A stretch of 64,000 bases of DNA. Origin: Lelliottia wanjuensis (GTDB lineage Bacteria; Pseudomonadota; Gammaproteobacteria; Enterobacterales; Enterobacteriaceae). The translations under genes and the position numbers were made by a program. The stretch is taken from positions 62,001 to 126,000 of the forward strand of contig NZ_JASSOT010000062.1 in NCBI RefSeq assembly GCF_030238365.1, given 5' to 3'. This document shows positions 51,175-63,298 of the stretch, piece by piece; the stretch's first letter is position 1, and each line of letters opens with the position of its first letter. The notes beneath the pieces are model-generated. The model saw nothing but the letters and a program-made list of their open reading frames with translations. It was not told the origin of the DNA and did not search any database.

Positions 51175-52095
51175 TCAGTTCGCCTGGTCCAGAATACGGA
51201 CGACTAGCTGCGAGAAGCTCATGCCCGCCTGACGCGCCGCCATCGGCACCAGGCTGTGGCTGGTCATACCCGGAGAGGTATTGGCTTCCAGCAGATAAAA
51301 TTCACCGTCGCTGTCCTGCATCACGTCGATACGTCCCCAACCACGACAACCTAAAACAGTCCAGGCTTTGAGCACCAGGTCCTGTAAATCTGATTCACGT
51401 TCTGCTTCCAGACCACTTGGACAGAAATATTGCGTCTCATCAGAGAGATACTTCGCTTCATAATCATAGAAGGTTCCAGCGGGTTGGATGCGAATTGACG
51501 GCAAAATTTCTTCACCGAGCATCGCCACGGTAAATTCCGGACCGCTGAGCCATTTTTCAATCAGAACTTCTTCATCGTGTTGAAAAGCCAAAGCTAACGC
51601 CGATGTTAAATCACCAGCTTGTTCAACTTTGGACATACCAACACTTGAACCTTCACGGCTCGGTTTTACAATAACGGGTAAACCCAGCTCTGCAATGCGT
51701 GCATTGACGCTCTCGTCGAGGCCCATTTCGAACTCACGGCGGGTCAGCGCAACCCACGGCGCAACGGGTAAACCCGCCCCCTGCCACAACAATTTGCTGC
51801 GCAGTTTGTCCATTGAAATCGCGGAGGCCATCACACCGCTGCCGGTGTAAGGCAAACCGATCAAATCCAACAGCCCTTGCAGGGTGCCATCTTCGCCGCC
51901 GCGCCCGTGCAGCGCGATAAAGACTTTATCGAAGCCCATCTCTTTCAGACGCGTGACGTCCGTCTCTTTTGGATCCACCGGGTAGGCGTCGACACCACCT
52001 TCGCGCAGACCCGCCAGCACGGCGGCACCGGAGTTCAGGGAAACATCGCGCTCAGCAGAGGTTCCACCGAAGAGGACCGCAATCTTATCAGCCAT
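51175..52095 (-). CDS. ddlB: D-alanine--D-alanine ligase B
   Basis: DdlB makes D-Ala-D-Ala for the peptidoglycan stem. The 306-residue ATP-grasp enzyme has [43 protein letters not shown] and [17 protein letters not shown] 52095 was chosen because GAGG lies nine bases before it. ATG 52104 would directly abut that Shine-Dalgarno. It overlaps the end of murC by eight bases. Confidence 0.96.
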   Translation of the reverse strand: MADKIAVLFGGTSAERDVSLNSGAAVLAGLREGGVDAYPVDPKETDVTRLKEMGFDKVFIALHGRGGEDGTLQGLLDLIGLPYTGSGVMASAISMDKLRSKLLWQGAGLPVAPWVALTRREFEMGLDESVNARIAELGLPVIVKPSREGSSVGMSKVEQAGDLTSALALAFQHDEEVLIEKWLSGPEFTVAMLGEEILPSIRIQPAGTFYDYEAKYLSDETQYFCPSGLEAERESDLQDLVLKAWTVLGCRGWGRIDVMQDSDGEFYLLEANTSPGMTSHSLVPMAARQAGMSFSQLVVRILDQAN

Positions 52096-53563
52096 TGCGT
52101 TCATCCTCTGAGGTTTGCGGCTTCAGTTTGATTTGCGCTAAGTTACGGGCGATTTTGCCGATATTTCCCGCGCCCTGAATCAGGATCAAATCGTTACCGG
52201 TCAGGACAGGTGCCAGAATTTCAGCAGCTTGCGCTGGATCGGAGACCAGAATCGGGTCTACCTTACCGCGTCCACGGATAGTCCGACACAAAGATCGACT
52301 GTCTGCGCCCGGAATCGGAGTTTCACCCGCTGAATAAACATCCAGCATCAGCAGCGTATCCACCTGCGACAGCACGCTGGCGAAGTCGTCATACAGGTCG
52401 CGGGTACGCGTGTAGCGGTGTGGCTGGAAGACCATCACCAGATTTTTATCCGGCCAGCCCGCACGTGCCGCTTTGATGGTCGCATCCACTTCAGTTGGGT
52501 GGTGACCGTAATCATCCACCAGCATCGCGGTGCCCGCTTTGCCGTTGACTGGCTCGAGCGGGAATTCACCGAGGAAGTCGAAACGACGCCCGGTGCCCTG
52601 GAAACCTTCCAGCGCGCGTAAAATATCGTCGTCTTCAATGCCTTCTTCAGTGGCAACCGCCACCGCAGCCGCCGCGTTGAGCGCATTGTGGCGGCCCGGC
52701 GCGTTCAGCGTCACACGCAGCGGGGCTTTATCCTGACGGACCAGGGTGAAATGCCCCTGCGCACCCAGTTGGGTATAGTCTTCCACACGCACGTCAGCAT
52801 CTTCGCTGAAACCGTAAGTGGTAATCTGACGACCCACGCGCGGCAGCAGTTCGCGAATCACCGGATCGTCCACACACATCACCGCACGACCATAAAACGG
52901 CAAATTGTGCAGGAAATTAATAAACGTCTGCTTTAAATTTTCGAAGTCGCCCTGGTAGGTATCCATGTGGTCGGCTTCGATGTTGGTGACAATCGCCACC
53001 ATCGGCTGCAGATGCAGGAACGACGCGTCGCTCTCATCGGCTTCCGCTATCAGGTAACGGCTATGGCCGAGACGGGCATGCACGCCCGCCGCTTTTACCA
53101 GGCCACCGTTGACGAAGGTCGGATCCAGACCCGCTTCGGCATAAATGCTCGAGACCATCGCCGTGGTCGTCGTTTTGCCGTGCGTACCCGCTACGGCGAT
53201 ACCGTGACGAAAACGCATCAGCTCGGCCAGCATCTCCGCGCGGCGGATCACCGGGATACGCGCTTCGTGCGCGGCAACAATTTCCGGGTTATCGGCAGAG
53301 ATCGCGCTGGAGACCACAACAACGCTCGCATCCAGTACGTTTTCAGGACGATGGTTGAAATAGATGGTCGCCCCAAGCGACGCCAACTGTTGCGTGACAG
53401 GGTTCGGCGCCAGATCGGAACCGCTGATCTGGTAACCTTCGTTCGCTAAGACTTCGGCAATACCGCCCATACCTGCGCCGCCGATGCCAACGAAGTGAAT
53501 GTGCCGGACGCGACGCATCTCGGGCACGATTGAACGCAGTTTCGCCAGTTGTTGTGTATTCAT
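52088..53563 (-). CDS. murC: UDP-N-acetylmuramate--L-alanine ligase
   Basis: MurC adds the first amino acid, L-alanine, to UDP-MurNAc. The 491-residue protein has the UDP-binding [17 protein letters not shown], the ATP loop [11 protein letters not shown], and the ligase-family [14 protein letters not shown]. It is separated from murG by 58 bases, one of the few non-overlapping junctions in the cluster. Confidence 0.98.
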   Translation of the reverse strand: MNTQQLAKLRSIVPEMRRVRHIHFVGIGGAGMGGIAEVLANEGYQISGSDLAPNPVTQQLASLGATIYFNHRPENVLDASVVVVSSAISADNPEIVAAHEARIPVIRRAEMLAELMRFRHGIAVAGTHGKTTTTAMVSSIYAEAGLDPTFVNGGLVKAAGVHARLGHSRYLIAEADESDASFLHLQPMVAIVTNIEADHMDTYQGDFENLKQTFINFLHNLPFYGRAVMCVDDPVIRELLPRVGRQITTYGFSEDADVRVEDYTQLGAQGHFTLVRQDKAPLRVTLNAPGRHNALNAAAAVAVATEEGIEDDDILRALEGFQGTGRRFDFLGEFPLEPVNGKAGTAMLVDDYGHHPTEVDATIKAARAGWPDKNLVMVFQPHRYTRTRDLYDDFASVLSQVDTLLMLDVYSAGETPIPGADSRSLCRTIRGRGKVDPILVSDPAQAAEILAPVLTGNDLILIQGAGNIGKIARNLAQIKLKPQTSEDERNG

Positions 53564-53621
53564 TCTCTAACCGCCATCGATACTTCTCAAAATTCGTGCA
53601 ACGCAAAACGCGCTACAAGGG

Positions 53622-54686
53622 TTAAGCCTTTGCTGCCAGGCTCACTTCATTTGCCACCCGCTCGGTCGCATCCGGAATCGCCGTCGCGCGCGCGCGTTCG
53701 GCCATCTCCAGCAGCGTCGCCCGGTTCCAGCCCGCGAGGGTGGAAGCGACGGCGTCGGCGGTAAACTGTGGCTGCTCAAAAATTTTGGCGGCACCGGCTT
53801 TCTCAAGCGGTAACGCATTCCAGTACTGCTGTCGGTCTTTGTGCTGGAAAGGCACAAATACCGCTGGCAAACCCGCAGCGGCAATTTCACTGACCGTCAG
53901 CGCACCGGAACGACACACCACGACATCGGCCCAGGCATAGGCTGCCGCCATGTCGTCAATAAATTCAGTGACTTTATGCTGCGGCTGACCCGCCCCGGCA
54001 TAAGCCTGTTCAACCGTTTGCTGCGCGCCCTTCCCGCTCTGATGCCAGATCGTGACGCTGTCGCCGAGCTTTGCGGCTACCTGCGGAAGGGTCTGGTTCA
54101 GGATCCGTGCGCCCTGCGAGCCACCAACGACCAGCACCCGAACCGGGCCTTCGCGCCCGATCAGACGCTCCTGCGGCAACGGTAACGCCAGCACATCAAC
54201 GCGCACCGGGTTGCCCACCACGTCCGCTTTTGGAAACGCACCGGGGAAGGCCTGCATCACTTTGGTGGCAATTTTTGCCAGCCATTTGTTGGTCAACCCG
54301 GCGATACCGTTCTGCTCGTGCAGCACAACCGGAATGCCCAGCGACCAGGCCGCCAGTCCACCAGGACCGGAAACGTAACCGCCCATACCCAGTACCGCAT
54401 CAGGTTTAAAGCGCTTCATGATCGCGCGCGCCTGACGCCAGGCGTTGAAGATGCGGACCGGAGCCAGCAGCTGCGCTTTGATGCCTTTGCCGCGCAAACC
54501 TGAAATCCGAATAAAGTCGATCTCGATACCGTGCTTCGGCACCAGATCGGCTTCCATGCGATCGGCGGTTCCCAGCCAGCGCACTTGCCAGCCTTGATCC
54601 ATTAAATGGTGCGCAACCGCGAGCCCCGGGAAAACATGTCCGCCGGTACCGCCCGCCATCACCATTAACCGCTTCGGTTGATTCAT
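53622..54686 (-). CDS. murG: Lipid II synthase MurG (N-acetylglucosaminyltransferase)
   Basis: MurG transfers GlcNAc from UDP-GlcNAc to lipid I, giving lipid II, on the cytoplasmic face of the inner membrane. The 354-residue GT-B protein has glycine-rich loops [17 protein letters not shown] and [13 protein letters not shown], then [13 protein letters not shown] and the UDP-binding [20 protein letters not shown]. It overlaps ftsW by four bases. Confidence 0.98.
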   Translation of the reverse strand: MNQPKRLMVMAGGTGGHVFPGLAVAHHLMDQGWQVRWLGTADRMEADLVPKHGIEIDFIRISGLRGKGIKAQLLAPVRIFNAWRQARAIMKRFKPDAVLGMGGYVSGPGGLAAWSLGIPVVLHEQNGIAGLTNKWLAKIATKVMQAFPGAFPKADVVGNPVRVDVLALPLPQERLIGREGPVRVLVVGGSQGARILNQTLPQVAAKLGDSVTIWHQSGKGAQQTVEQAYAGAGQPQHKVTEFIDDMAAAYAWADVVVCRSGALTVSEIAAAGLPAVFVPFQHKDRQQYWNALPLEKAGAAKIFEQPQFTADAVASTLAGWNRATLLEMAERARATAIPDATERVANEVSLAAKA

Positions 54687-55927
54687 CGTGAACCTCGTGT
54701 AAACGCCTGGGCTTTTTCCAGACGCGTCTCATAATCTATGCGTAACAAGAACATAATCGCTGTCGACATAATCAACAGACTCGAACCACCGTAACTGATC
54801 AGCGGCAACGTCAGGCCCTTCGTCGGCAACATACCCGCTGCCGCGCCAACGTTCACCAATGCCTGGAAGCTAAACCAGATACCAATTGAGCAGGCCAGGA
54901 AACCTGAGAAGCGGTGATCGATTTCCAGCGCTTTTCGGCCAATCGACATGGCGCGGAAAGCGACGAAGAATACCATTAAAAGTGCCAGTACCACACCGAT
55001 ATAACCCAGTTCTTCCCCAATAATGGAGAAGATGAAGTCGGTGTGTGCCTCCGGCAGATACTCCAGTTTTTGCACTGAATTGCCCAGCCCCTGGCCCCAG
55101 ACCTCGCCTCGGCCAAAGGCCATCAGCGACTGAGTCAGCTGATAACCGCTGCCGAACGGATCTTCCCAAGGGTTCCAGAAAGAGGTCACACGGCGAATAC
55201 GATACGGCTCGGCGAGGATCAGCAGAACCACGGCCGAGATGCCCATCCCGATAATCGCGATGAACTGCCACAGCTTCGCGCCCGCCAGGAACAGCATCGC
55301 CAGCGTGGTGACAAACAGTACCACCACCGTACCGAGGTCCGGCTGCGCCAGCAGAAGAACCGCCAGCACCAGAATCACGCCCATCGGTTTTAAGAAGCCG
55401 CGCAGGTTATTTCGGACTTCATCGACCTTGCGCACCAGGTAGTTGGCGAGATAGCAGAACAGCGACAGCTTGGTAAATTCCGCAGGCTGAATACGCAGCG
55501 GACCAAAAGCGATCCAGCGCGATGCCCCGTTCACCGAGCTCCCCACCACCAGCACGATCAGCAGCATAATGATGGAGGCAATCAGCATCGCGGTACTGTG
55601 GCGCTGCCAGAACTCCATCGGCAGACGCAGCGTGATCATCGCCAGACAGAACGCGAGGATGATGTACAAACCATCACGCTTGGCGAACAGGAAAGGATCG
55701 TTCGCCAGACGCTGCCCGACAGGCATCGAAGCCGAAGTCACCATGATGAAACCGACCGCCGCCAGGCCCAGGGTGAACCACAGCAGCGCACGGTCGTACA
55801 TCACGAGGCTATCGGAATCTTTATCCCGCGAGCCCATCACCCAGCCTTTCAGCGCCGCAAACAGCCAGCCGAAGATACGCGATCCCGGCATACGCGGCAT
55901 TCTCAGGCGAGGGAGAGATAAACGCAT
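54683..55927 (-). CDS. ftsW: Septal peptidoglycan polymerase FtsW
   Basis: FtsW is a SEDS glycosyltransferase that polymerises lipid II at the septum together with FtsI. The 414-residue protein has 10 predicted helices. SEDS motifs include [50 protein letters not shown] with the catalytic Asp, and [12 protein letters not shown]. It shares one base with the murD stop. Confidence 0.97.
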   Translation of the reverse strand: MRLSLPRLRMPRMPGSRIFGWLFAALKGWVMGSRDKDSDSLVMYDRALLWFTLGLAAVGFIMVTSASMPVGQRLANDPFLFAKRDGLYIILAFCLAMITLRLPMEFWQRHSTAMLIASIIMLLIVLVVGSSVNGASRWIAFGPLRIQPAEFTKLSLFCYLANYLVRKVDEVRNNLRGFLKPMGVILVLAVLLLAQPDLGTVVVLFVTTLAMLFLAGAKLWQFIAIIGMGISAVVLLILAEPYRIRRVTSFWNPWEDPFGSGYQLTQSLMAFGRGEVWGQGLGNSVQKLEYLPEAHTDFIFSIIGEELGYIGVVLALLMVFFVAFRAMSIGRKALEIDHRFSGFLACSIGIWFSFQALVNVGAAAGMLPTKGLTLPLISYGGSSLLIMSTAIMFLLRIDYETRLEKAQAFTRGSR

Positions 55928-57243
55928 CAGCCTAACTCCCTCGCGAGGCGGGTAAAGAGATCACCACGCTGTTCGAAATTCTTAAACTGGTCGAGGCTGG
56001 CGCAGGCAGGAGACAGCAGCACCATATCGCCCGCTTTAACCAGAGGCGCGATCTGACGGATAGCCTGTTCCATGGTTTCGGTTTGCTGAGCTATCTCAGG
56101 GCGCAGTTCTGCCAGCTCAGCGCCGTCACGACCAAAGCAGTACAGGCGAATGTTATCGCCCGTCAGATACTGTTTCAGGGAGGAGAAATCGGCCGATTTG
56201 CCGTCGCCACCGAGCAACAGGTAGAGCGTGCCATCCACGCGCAGGCCGTTCAGCGCCGCTTCGGTGCTGCCCACGTTGGTGGCTTTTGAGTCGTTAATCC
56301 AGCGCACACCGTTGTGTTCCAGCGCCAGCTGGAAGCGGTGCGCCAGACCGGTAAAGGTGGTCAGGGCTTTCAGGCTGGTCGCACGCGGTAAGCCTGCCGC
56401 ATCCGCCAGCGCCAGCGCCGCCAGGGCATTGGTGTAGTTGTGTTGGCCGGAAAGTTTCATCTCTTTCACGTTCAGCACTTTCTCGCCTTTCACCCGCAGC
56501 CAGGTTTCGCCCTGCTGATGATTCAGGTGATAGTCACCCATATTCACGCCAAAGCTGATGCAACGCTCGTCCGCGCCACGCACCGGCATGGTCAACGCAT
56601 CGTCCGCGTTCACCACACACACTTTTGCGTTTTCATAGACGCGCAGTTTGGCCGCGCGATATTGCTGCAGACCAAACGGGTAGCGATCCATATGATCTTC
56701 CGTCACGTTCAGGATCGTGGCGGCCACGGCCTGCAGACTGGAGGTGGTTTCCAGCTGGAAGCTGGAGAGTTCAAGCACATACAGCTCGCGAGCCGGATCG
56801 AGCAGCATCAACGCTGGCAGGCCGATATTGCCGCCAACGCCGACGTTCACGCCCGCCGCTTTTGCCATGTCGCCGACCAGCGTCGTGACGGTGCTTTTTC
56901 CGTTAGAGCCGGTAATCGCTACGATCGGGGCCTGCGCTTCGCGGCAAAACAGTTCGATATCGCCGACAATCTCAACGCCCGCGTCCGCCGCCGCGTTTAA
57001 GGACGGATGCGCCAGCGCCATTCCAGGGCTTGCGACAATCAGATCGGCGGCAAGCAGCCAGGCATCATTCAGACCACCAAGGTGGCGTTCAACCTGTTCT
57101 GGCAACTTGTCCAGACCAGGCGGAGAAACACGCGTATCCATCACACGCGGCGTGACGCCGCGCCCGAGGAAAAAGTCCACGCAGGACAGGCCCGTAAGGC
57201 CTAACCCGATGACAACGACTTTTTTACCCTGGTAATCTGCCAT
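55927..57243 (-). CDS. murD: UDP-N-acetylmuramoyl-L-alanine--D-glutamate ligase
   Basis: MurD adds D-glutamate. The 438-residue protein has the ATP loop [14 protein letters not shown], the N-terminal UDP-binding [17 protein letters not shown], and the C-terminal [15 protein letters not shown] and [12 protein letters not shown]. It starts two bases after the mraY stop and is followed directly by ftsW. Confidence 0.98.
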   Translation of the reverse strand: MADYQGKKVVVIGLGLTGLSCVDFFLGRGVTPRVMDTRVSPPGLDKLPEQVERHLGGLNDAWLLAADLIVASPGMALAHPSLNAAADAGVEIVGDIELFCREAQAPIVAITGSNGKSTVTTLVGDMAKAAGVNVGVGGNIGLPALMLLDPARELYVLELSSFQLETTSSLQAVAATILNVTEDHMDRYPFGLQQYRAAKLRVYENAKVCVVNADDALTMPVRGADERCISFGVNMGDYHLNHQQGETWLRVKGEKVLNVKEMKLSGQHNYTNALAALALADAAGLPRATSLKALTTFTGLAHRFQLALEHNGVRWINDSKATNVGSTEAALNGLRVDGTLYLLLGGDGKSADFSSLKQYLTGDNIRLYCFGRDGAELAELRPEIAQQTETMEQAIRQIAPLVKAGDMVLLSPACASLDQFKNFEQRGDLFTRLARELG

Positions 57244-57245
57244 GA

Positions 57246-58328
57246 TTAACGTACCTTCAGCGTGGCCAGGCCAATCAGGACCAGCATCAGCGAAATAATC
57301 CAGAAGCGCACAATCACGCGCGGTTCCGGCCAGCCTTTCAGTTCATAGTGATGGTGAATCGGTGCCATACGGAAGATGCGCTGACCGCGCAGCTTGAAGG
57401 AGCCGACCTGCAAAATCACGGAAAGGGTTTCAACCACAAACACGCCGCCCATGATCACCAGCAGGAACTCCTGACGCAGCAGCACGGCGATAATGCCGAG
57501 CGCGCCGCCCAGCGCCAGCGAGCCGACGTCGCCCATAAAGACCTGCGCCGGATAGGTGTTGAACCACAGGAAGCCCAGCCCCGCGCCGACAATCGCCGTA
57601 CAGACGATCACCAGCTCACCGGCGTGGCGCAGATAGGGAATATGCAGATAGCTGGCAAAGTTCATGTTACCGCTCGCCCACGCCACCAGCGCAAAACCAC
57701 CGGCCACAAAGACGGTTGGCATAATCGCCAGGCCATCCAGACCATCGGTCAGGTTCACGGCGTTGCCGGTACCGACAATCACGAAGTAGGCCAGCAGGAT
57801 GTAGAACAGCCCCAGCTGAGGCATCACGTCTTTGAAGAACGGCACCACCAGCTCGGTCGCCGGAGTGTCTTTCCCTGCAAGGTAGAGCGCAAAGGCCACG
57901 CCGAGGGCAATCACCGACATCCAGAAGTATTTCCAGCGCGCAATCAGGCCCTTGGTGTCTTTACGCACGACTTTGCGATAGTCATCGACAAAACCGATAA
58001 TGCCGTAGCCGATCAGCACGGTCAGTACGCACCAGACGTACGGGTTAGAGGGATACGCCCACAGCAGAACCGAGACGACAATGGCGGTCAGGATCATGAT
58101 CCCGCCCATGGTTGGCGTACCGCGTTTGCTGAAGTGCGATTCCGGACCGTCGTTACGCACAACCTGACCAAAGGAGAGCTTTTGCAGACGGGCGATCATG
58201 CGCGGGCCCATCCACAGAGAGATGAACAGCGCGGTCAGCAGGCTGACGATGGCGCGAAACGTCAAATAGGAAAAGACGTTAAAGCCTGAATAATATTTGA
58301 CCAAATGTTCAGCCAGCCAAACTAACAT
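57246..58328 (-). CDS. mraY: Phospho-N-acetylmuramoyl-pentapeptide transferase
   Basis: MraY transfers phospho-MurNAc-pentapeptide to undecaprenyl phosphate, forming lipid I. The 360-residue membrane protein has 10 predicted helices and the catalytic motifs [36 protein letters not shown] and [12 protein letters not shown]. It overlaps murF by seven bases. Confidence 0.98.
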   Translation of the reverse strand: MLVWLAEHLVKYYSGFNVFSYLTFRAIVSLLTALFISLWMGPRMIARLQKLSFGQVVRNDGPESHFSKRGTPTMGGIMILTAIVVSVLLWAYPSNPYVWCVLTVLIGYGIIGFVDDYRKVVRKDTKGLIARWKYFWMSVIALGVAFALYLAGKDTPATELVVPFFKDVMPQLGLFYILLAYFVIVGTGNAVNLTDGLDGLAIMPTVFVAGGFALVAWASGNMNFASYLHIPYLRHAGELVIVCTAIVGAGLGFLWFNTYPAQVFMGDVGSLALGGALGIIAVLLRQEFLLVIMGGVFVVETLSVILQVGSFKLRGQRIFRMAPIHHHYELKGWPEPRVIVRFWIISLMLVLIGLATLKVR

Positions 58329-59680
58329 GTTCCGTTCTCCTGTAATGCGTGCACAACCTCTTCCATGGCGGCACTACGTGAACCTTTCACTAAAACCGTC
58401 ACAATTTGGTGTTCTTCTACCAGTGTTTTAAGGCGCGTAATCAGCGCCGATTTATCAGCGAAATGTTCACCGACGCCACTCGCCTGGCTAATCGCCTGGC
58501 TCAAGGTTCCGGCGCTCAATACTCGATCAATTCCTGAAGCTTTCGCCGCTTCGCCGACCTGGATATGACAGGCTTCGCTCTCAACACCCAGCTCAGCCAT
58601 GTCGCCCACGACCATCACGCGATAACCCGGCATCTCAGACAGCACCTGCACGGCGGCAGTCATCGAGCCGACGTTGGCGTTGTAGGAGTCATCCAGCAGC
58701 AGTTTGTTTTCTGCCAGCTGAACCGGGAACAGACGCCCCGGCACCGCTTTCAGATTCGCCAGACCCGCTTTGATCGCCTCGTGCGTGGCGCCGACCGCCA
58801 TCGACAGCGCGGCCGCCGCCAGGGCGTTCGCGATATTGTGGCGACCCGGCAGCGGGAGTAACACGTCCACACCGCCCGTCGGGGTTTGCAGCGTAAATTC
58901 GGTGCCGTGCGAGGTCACGTGGATATTGGTCGCGGTGAAATCGCTGTTGGCCGCATTTGGCGAGAAGCGCCAGGTTTTGCGCGCGCCAATCACCTCTTTC
59001 CAGTTCAGCCAGTCGTTGTTATCGGCATTCATGATGGCGATGCCGTCTGTCGACAGACCGGTGTAAATCTCACCTTTGGCTTTTGCCACGCCTTCCAGCG
59101 AGCCAAAACCTTCAAGATGTGCGGCGGCGAGGTTATTGACTAACGCCGCTTCCGGACGCGTCAGGCCGACGGTCCAGGCAATTTCGCCCTGGTGGTTGGC
59201 GCCTAATTCAATCACGGCGTAGTCGTATTCTTTGGTCAGACGCAGGAGCGTCATCGGCACGCCGATATCGTTATTCAGATTGCCCGCCGTGTAGAGGGTG
59301 TTCCCGCACTGGCTCAGAATGGCCGCGGTCATCTCTTTCACGGAGGTTTTGCCGGAAGAACCGGTCAGCGCGACCACGCGCGCCGGAACCTGCTGACGCA
59401 CCCAGGCCGCCAGCTCACCAAACGCCAGACGGGTGTCTTTCACCACAATCTGCGGCAGGTCGATATCAAGCTTACGGCTCACCAGCAGTGCGCCCGCGCC
59501 GTTTGCTTTCGCCTGATCGGCAAAATCGTGCGCGTCAAAGCGCTCGCCTTTCAGCGCCACAAACAGACAGCCCGCGGTGATTTTGCGAGTGTCAGTCGTG
59601 ACGGCATCAATAGTCAGATCCTGACCCTGCAGCTCGCCCTTGAGCACAGAGGCAGCCTGGCTTAGCGTTAAGCTAATCAT
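58322..59680 (-). CDS. murF: UDP-MurNAc-tripeptide--D-alanyl-D-alanine ligase
   Basis: MurF adds the D-Ala-D-Ala made by DdlB. The 452-residue protein has the ATP loop [23 protein letters not shown], and the ligase motif [14 protein letters not shown], then [10 protein letters not shown]. It overlaps the murE stop by four bases. Confidence 0.98.
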   Translation of the reverse strand: MISLTLSQAASVLKGELQGQDLTIDAVTTDTRKITAGCLFVALKGERFDAHDFADQAKANGAGALLVSRKLDIDLPQIVVKDTRLAFGELAAWVRQQVPARVVALTGSSGKTSVKEMTAAILSQCGNTLYTAGNLNNDIGVPMTLLRLTKEYDYAVIELGANHQGEIAWTVGLTRPEAALVNNLAAAHLEGFGSLEGVAKAKGEIYTGLSTDGIAIMNADNNDWLNWKEVIGARKTWRFSPNAANSDFTATNIHVTSHGTEFTLQTPTGGVDVLLPLPGRHNIANALAAAALSMAVGATHEAIKAGLANLKAVPGRLFPVQLAENKLLLDDSYNANVGSMTAAVQVLSEMPGYRVMVVGDMAELGVESEACHIQVGEAAKASGIDRVLSAGTLSQAISQASGVGEHFADKSALITRLKTLVEEHQIVTVLVKGSRSAAMEEVVHALQENGTC

Positions 59681-61164
59681 GCCACCACTCCCAGCAGACG
59701 TGCCGCGGTGACGCGGTCGGAATAGTCGAGACGACGCGCGCCGACAATCTGGTAATCTTCGTGGCCTTTACCGGCCAGCAGCACCACGTCATTCTCTTTG
59801 GCCTGCATGATGGTGTTCGTCACCGCTTCTGCGCGGCCTTCCATCACACGCGCATGCCCGGCATCGAGCATACCTGCGAGAATATCGTTGATGATCGCGC
59901 GCGGCTCTTCGGTACGCGGGTTGTCATCGGTGACAACCGGGATATCGGCGAACTCCTCGGCAATCGCTCCCATAAGTGGGCGCTTACCTTTGTCGCGATC
60001 GCCGCCGCAGCCGAAGACGCACCACAGTTTACCGGTGCAGTGCAGACGTGCCGCCTGCAGCGCTTTTTCCAGCGCGTCCGGAGTGTGGGCATAATCAACG
60101 ACGACCGTCGGTTTGCCCGGTGCGGTAAACACTTCCATACGGCCACAAACGGGTTGCAGACGCGCGGCGGTTTTCAGCAGATCGGCCAGCGGATAGCCCA
60201 GCGCCAGCAACGTGGCCAGCGCCAGCAGCAGGTTGCTGACGTTAAACGCGCCCATCAGGCGGCTTTCAATTTCGCCTTCGCCCCAGGAGGAGTCAAAGCG
60301 GATCGTCGCCCCGCTGTCGTGATAATTCACGTCCGTCGCCTTCAGCCAGCGGCCATGGCAGTTCGGATTAATATGGTCTTCCATCGACACGGCAACCGCA
60401 TCCGGCAGCTTCGCCAGCCAGCGGCGGCCCACTTCGTCGTCGGCGTTCACAATCGCCTGACCGCAGTGGTGAGTGGAGTACAGCAGCCATTTCGCGGCTT
60501 CGTAGCTTTCCATGTCGCCGTGATAGTCGAGGTGATCGCGGCTCAGGTTGGTAAACACCGATGCGGCAAATTTCAGCGCGGCCACACGGTGCTGGACCAG
60601 GCCGTGAGAAGAGACTTCCATCGCGGCAAAGGTCGCGCCCTGCCCTGCCAGACCGGCAAGCACATGCTGCACGTCGACTGCAGAGCCGGTGGTGTTTTCC
60701 GTCGGGTTCACTTTACCCAGCAAACCGTTGCCGACGGTACCCATCACCGCGCTGGTTTCACCCAGCAGCTCGGCCCACTGCGCCATCAACTGCGTGGTGG
60801 TGGTTTTACCGTTGGTGCCCGTCACGCCAACCAGACGCAGCTGATCGGACGGCTCATCGTAAAAACGTCCCGCCAGAGCGGAAAGGCGTTCATTCAACTG
60901 GCTGAGATAGATGACCGGCACGCCGTGAATTTCACGCACTTCGCCATCGGTTGCTTCATCTTTTGCCTCAGCAATAATGGCAGCTACACCTTGCGCTATC
61001 GCCTGCGGGATATACCGACGCCCGTCCGCCTGATGACCGACTACTGCTACAAAAAGATCGCCCGACGCAGCCACACGGCTGTCGAGTACCATCTCTCGCA
61101 GTGCTCGCGCGGGCAGCGTTTGCACCCACGGAGCAAGAAGGTCGCGCAAATTACGATCTGCCAC
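59677..61164 (-). CDS. murE: UDP-MurNAc-L-Ala-D-Glu--meso-diaminopimelate ligase
   Basis: MurE adds the third residue. The motif DNPRTEEP marks the meso-diaminopimelate type, as expected in Gram-negative bacteria. The 495-residue protein has the ATP loop [43 protein letters not shown] and [10 protein letters not shown]. It overlaps ftsI by 14 bases. Confidence 0.98.
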   Translation of the reverse strand: MADRNLRDLLAPWVQTLPARALREMVLDSRVAASGDLFVAVVGHQADGRRYIPQAIAQGVAAIIAEAKDEATDGEVREIHGVPVIYLSQLNERLSALAGRFYDEPSDQLRLVGVTGTNGKTTTTQLMAQWAELLGETSAVMGTVGNGLLGKVNPTENTTGSAVDVQHVLAGLAGQGATFAAMEVSSHGLVQHRVAALKFAASVFTNLSRDHLDYHGDMESYEAAKWLLYSTHHCGQAIVNADDEVGRRWLAKLPDAVAVSMEDHINPNCHGRWLKATDVNYHDSGATIRFDSSWGEGEIESRLMGAFNVSNLLLALATLLALGYPLADLLKTAARLQPVCGRMEVFTAPGKPTVVVDYAHTPDALEKALQAARLHCTGKLWCVFGCGGDRDKGKRPLMGAIAEEFADIPVVTDDNPRTEEPRAIINDILAGMLDAGHARVMEGRAEAVTNTIMQAKENDVVLLAGKGHEDYQIVGARRLDYSDRVTAARLLGVVA

Positions 61165-62917
61165 CTGTTCCCTCGCCTTGATTAGTTACAAATTCATTTT
61201 TATCGCCCGTGTCCAGCGCATCAGGCTCGATGTTCATGGTACGCAGAACACCGCCCATGATGGCACCGAACACTGGCGCGGAGACGGCGCCGCCGTAGTA
61301 TTTACCCGCCTGTGGATCGTTAATGACGACCACCAGCGCAAAACGCGGATTACTGGCAGGCGCGACGCCTGCGGTATAAGCAATGTATTTGTTGATGTAG
61401 CGGCCATCTGGCCCCACTTTTTTCGCGGTACCGGTTTTAATCGCGATGCGATAGCCCTTGATGGCGGCTTTGACGCCACCGCCGCCCGGCAGGGCGACGC
61501 TCTCCATCATGTGCACGACGGTACGTACGGTGGCTTCCGGGAAGATACGCTCGCCGGGAACCGGTGGATCAACTTTGGTAATCGACAGCGGGCGATAGAC
61601 GCCATAGCTGCCAATCGTTGCGTAGACTCGCGCTAACTGTAACGGCGTTACCATTAGCCCGTAGCCGAAAGAGAAGGTGGCCCTCTCTATGTCAGACCAC
61701 CGTTGTTTTTGAGGATATAAGCCACTGCGTTCTCCGACCAACCCCAAATTGGTCGCCTTTCCTAGCCCAAAACGTGAGTAAGTCTCTACTAACGCTGAGG
61801 ACGGCATCGCTAACGCCAGCTTAGAAACACCGACGTTACTCGACTTCTGCAAAACCCCGGTGAGGGTCAATTCGCTGTAACGCGCCACGTCTTTGATTTC
61901 GTGACCGTTAATTCGGTAAGGGATCGTATTCAGAACGGTATTTTCGTTGACGATGCCGCGCTGCAGGGCGGTCATCACCACCATCGGTTTGACGGTCGAA
62001 CCGGGTTCGAAGACGTCGGTGATGGTACGGTTACGCATCACATCTTTCTGCGTCCCCGTCAGGTTGTTCGGGTTGTAGGACGGGCTGTTCGCCATCGCCA
62101 GTACTTCACCGGTGCTGACATCCACCAGCACGGCACTGCCGGATTCGGCTTTGTTGAACGCTACGGCATTGTTCAGCTCGCGATACACCAGCGCCTGCAG
62201 ACGTTCGTCGATACTCAGGGCCAGGTTATGCGCGGCCTGGCTGTCGGTTGAGGAGATATCCTCGATGACACGCCCGTAGCGGTCTTTACGCACCACACGT
62301 TCGCCCGGCTGGCCCGTCAGCCATTTATCAAAGCTTTTTTCGACCCCTTCGATCCCCTGACTATCGACGTTAGTGAAGCCAATGAGGTGAGCGGTCACTT
62401 CTCCCGACGGGTAATAACGGCGTGACTCTTCACGCAGATGAATGCCCGGCAGTTTCAATTTTTTGATGTAGTCGGCCATGTCAGGGTTAACCTGACGCGC
62501 CAGATAGATAAAGCGCCCTTTCGGGTTAGCGTTCACGCGCGCCGCCATCTGGTCGAGAGGCATTTTCAGCGCATCGGCCAGCGCCTTCCAGCGGTTATCG
62601 AGGGTCACGCCGCCAGCATCGTGGAGCTCTTTCGGATCGGCCCAGATCGCTTTCACCGGCACACTCACCGCCAGTGGACGACCGGAACGATCGGTGATCA
62701 GACCGCGCGATGTTGCCACTTCCTGCACGCGCAGGGAACGCATGTCACCCTGGCGCACCAGCATGTCAGGAGCGATGATCTGCAACCACGCCGCACGGCC
62801 CAGCAGGAACACCAGCGCCAGTAAAATACAGCCACAAAGCAACGCAAAACGCCAACTGACAAAGTTGGCCTGTTCTTCCTGACGTTTCGGTTTTTGCGTT
62901 TTCGCCGCTGCTCTCAT
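61151..62917 (-). CDS. ftsI: Septal peptidoglycan transpeptidase FtsI (PBP3)
   Basis: FtsI crosslinks septal peptidoglycan with FtsW. The 588-residue protein has a short cytoplasmic tail, one helix ([21 protein letters not shown]), the pedestal domain, and the penicillin-binding motifs SxxK in [12 protein letters not shown] in KSSNVG and KTGT in AIKTGTAKK. The C-terminal segment after VVVIND is the part trimmed by Prc in E. coli. It starts 15 bases after ftsL. Beta-lactams such as aztreonam target it. Confidence 0.98.
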   Translation of the reverse strand: MRAAAKTQKPKRQEEQANFVSWRFALLCGCILLALVFLLGRAAWLQIIAPDMLVRQGDMRSLRVQEVATSRGLITDRSGRPLAVSVPVKAIWADPKELHDAGGVTLDNRWKALADALKMPLDQMAARVNANPKGRFIYLARQVNPDMADYIKKLKLPGIHLREESRRYYPSGEVTAHLIGFTNVDSQGIEGVEKSFDKWLTGQPGERVVRKDRYGRVIEDISSTDSQAAHNLALSIDERLQALVYRELNNAVAFNKAESGSAVLVDVSTGEVLAMANSPSYNPNNLTGTQKDVMRNRTITDVFEPGSTVKPMVVMTALQRGIVNENTVLNTIPYRINGHEIKDVARYSELTLTGVLQKSSNVGVSKLALAMPSSALVETYSRFGLGKATNLGLVGERSGLYPQKQRWSDIERATFSFGYGLMVTPLQLARVYATIGSYGVYRPLSITKVDPPVPGERIFPEATVRTVVHMMESVALPGGGGVKAAIKGYRIAIKTGTAKKVGPDGRYINKYIAYTAGVAPASNPRFALVVVINDPQAGKYYGGAVSAPVFGAIMGGVLRTMNIEPDALDTGDKNEFVTNQGEGTGGRS

Positions 62918-62932
62918 GCGTCGCGTGTTCCC

Positions 62933-63298
62933 TTATTTTTGTACTACGATATTTTCCTGAGAAGGATCAACATGCTGCAGCTGCAGCTTTTCCGTTGCGA
63001 TCCGTTCAACCCGGCTGTGATCGCCGAGCGCGTTTTCTTCAAGAATCAGGTTTCGCCATTCGATATCCAGCGCATCGCGTTCGAGCACCATCTGCTCGCG
63101 CTGCGCGGTTAATAAACGGGTATGGTGCGCGGTGGTCACCACCGTCACAGCCGTCACAATGATGCAAATGAACAGGCAGAGTGGCAGCTTCCCAAACCGC
63201 AAGAGATCGTCGCCGATCACGCCAGGCAAGGCATGGCGCTCGTTGCTTCCTAACGATCCTTTAACCTTGCTTAAGGTCTCTGTCACTCTGCTGATCAT
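62933..63298 (-). CDS. ftsL: Cell division protein FtsL
   Basis: FtsL is a bitopic protein that forms a coiled coil with FtsB and activates FtsWI. The 121-residue protein has one membrane helix ([21 protein letters not shown]) and a periplasmic coiled coil ([20 protein letters not shown]). Its ATG overlaps the rsmH stop as ATGA. Confidence 0.97.
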   Translation of the reverse strand: MISRVTETLSKVKGSLGSNERHALPGVIGDDLLRFGKLPLCLFICIIVTAVTVVTTAHHTRLLTAQREQMVLERDALDIEWRNLILEENALGDHSRVERIATEKLQLQHVDPSQENIVVQK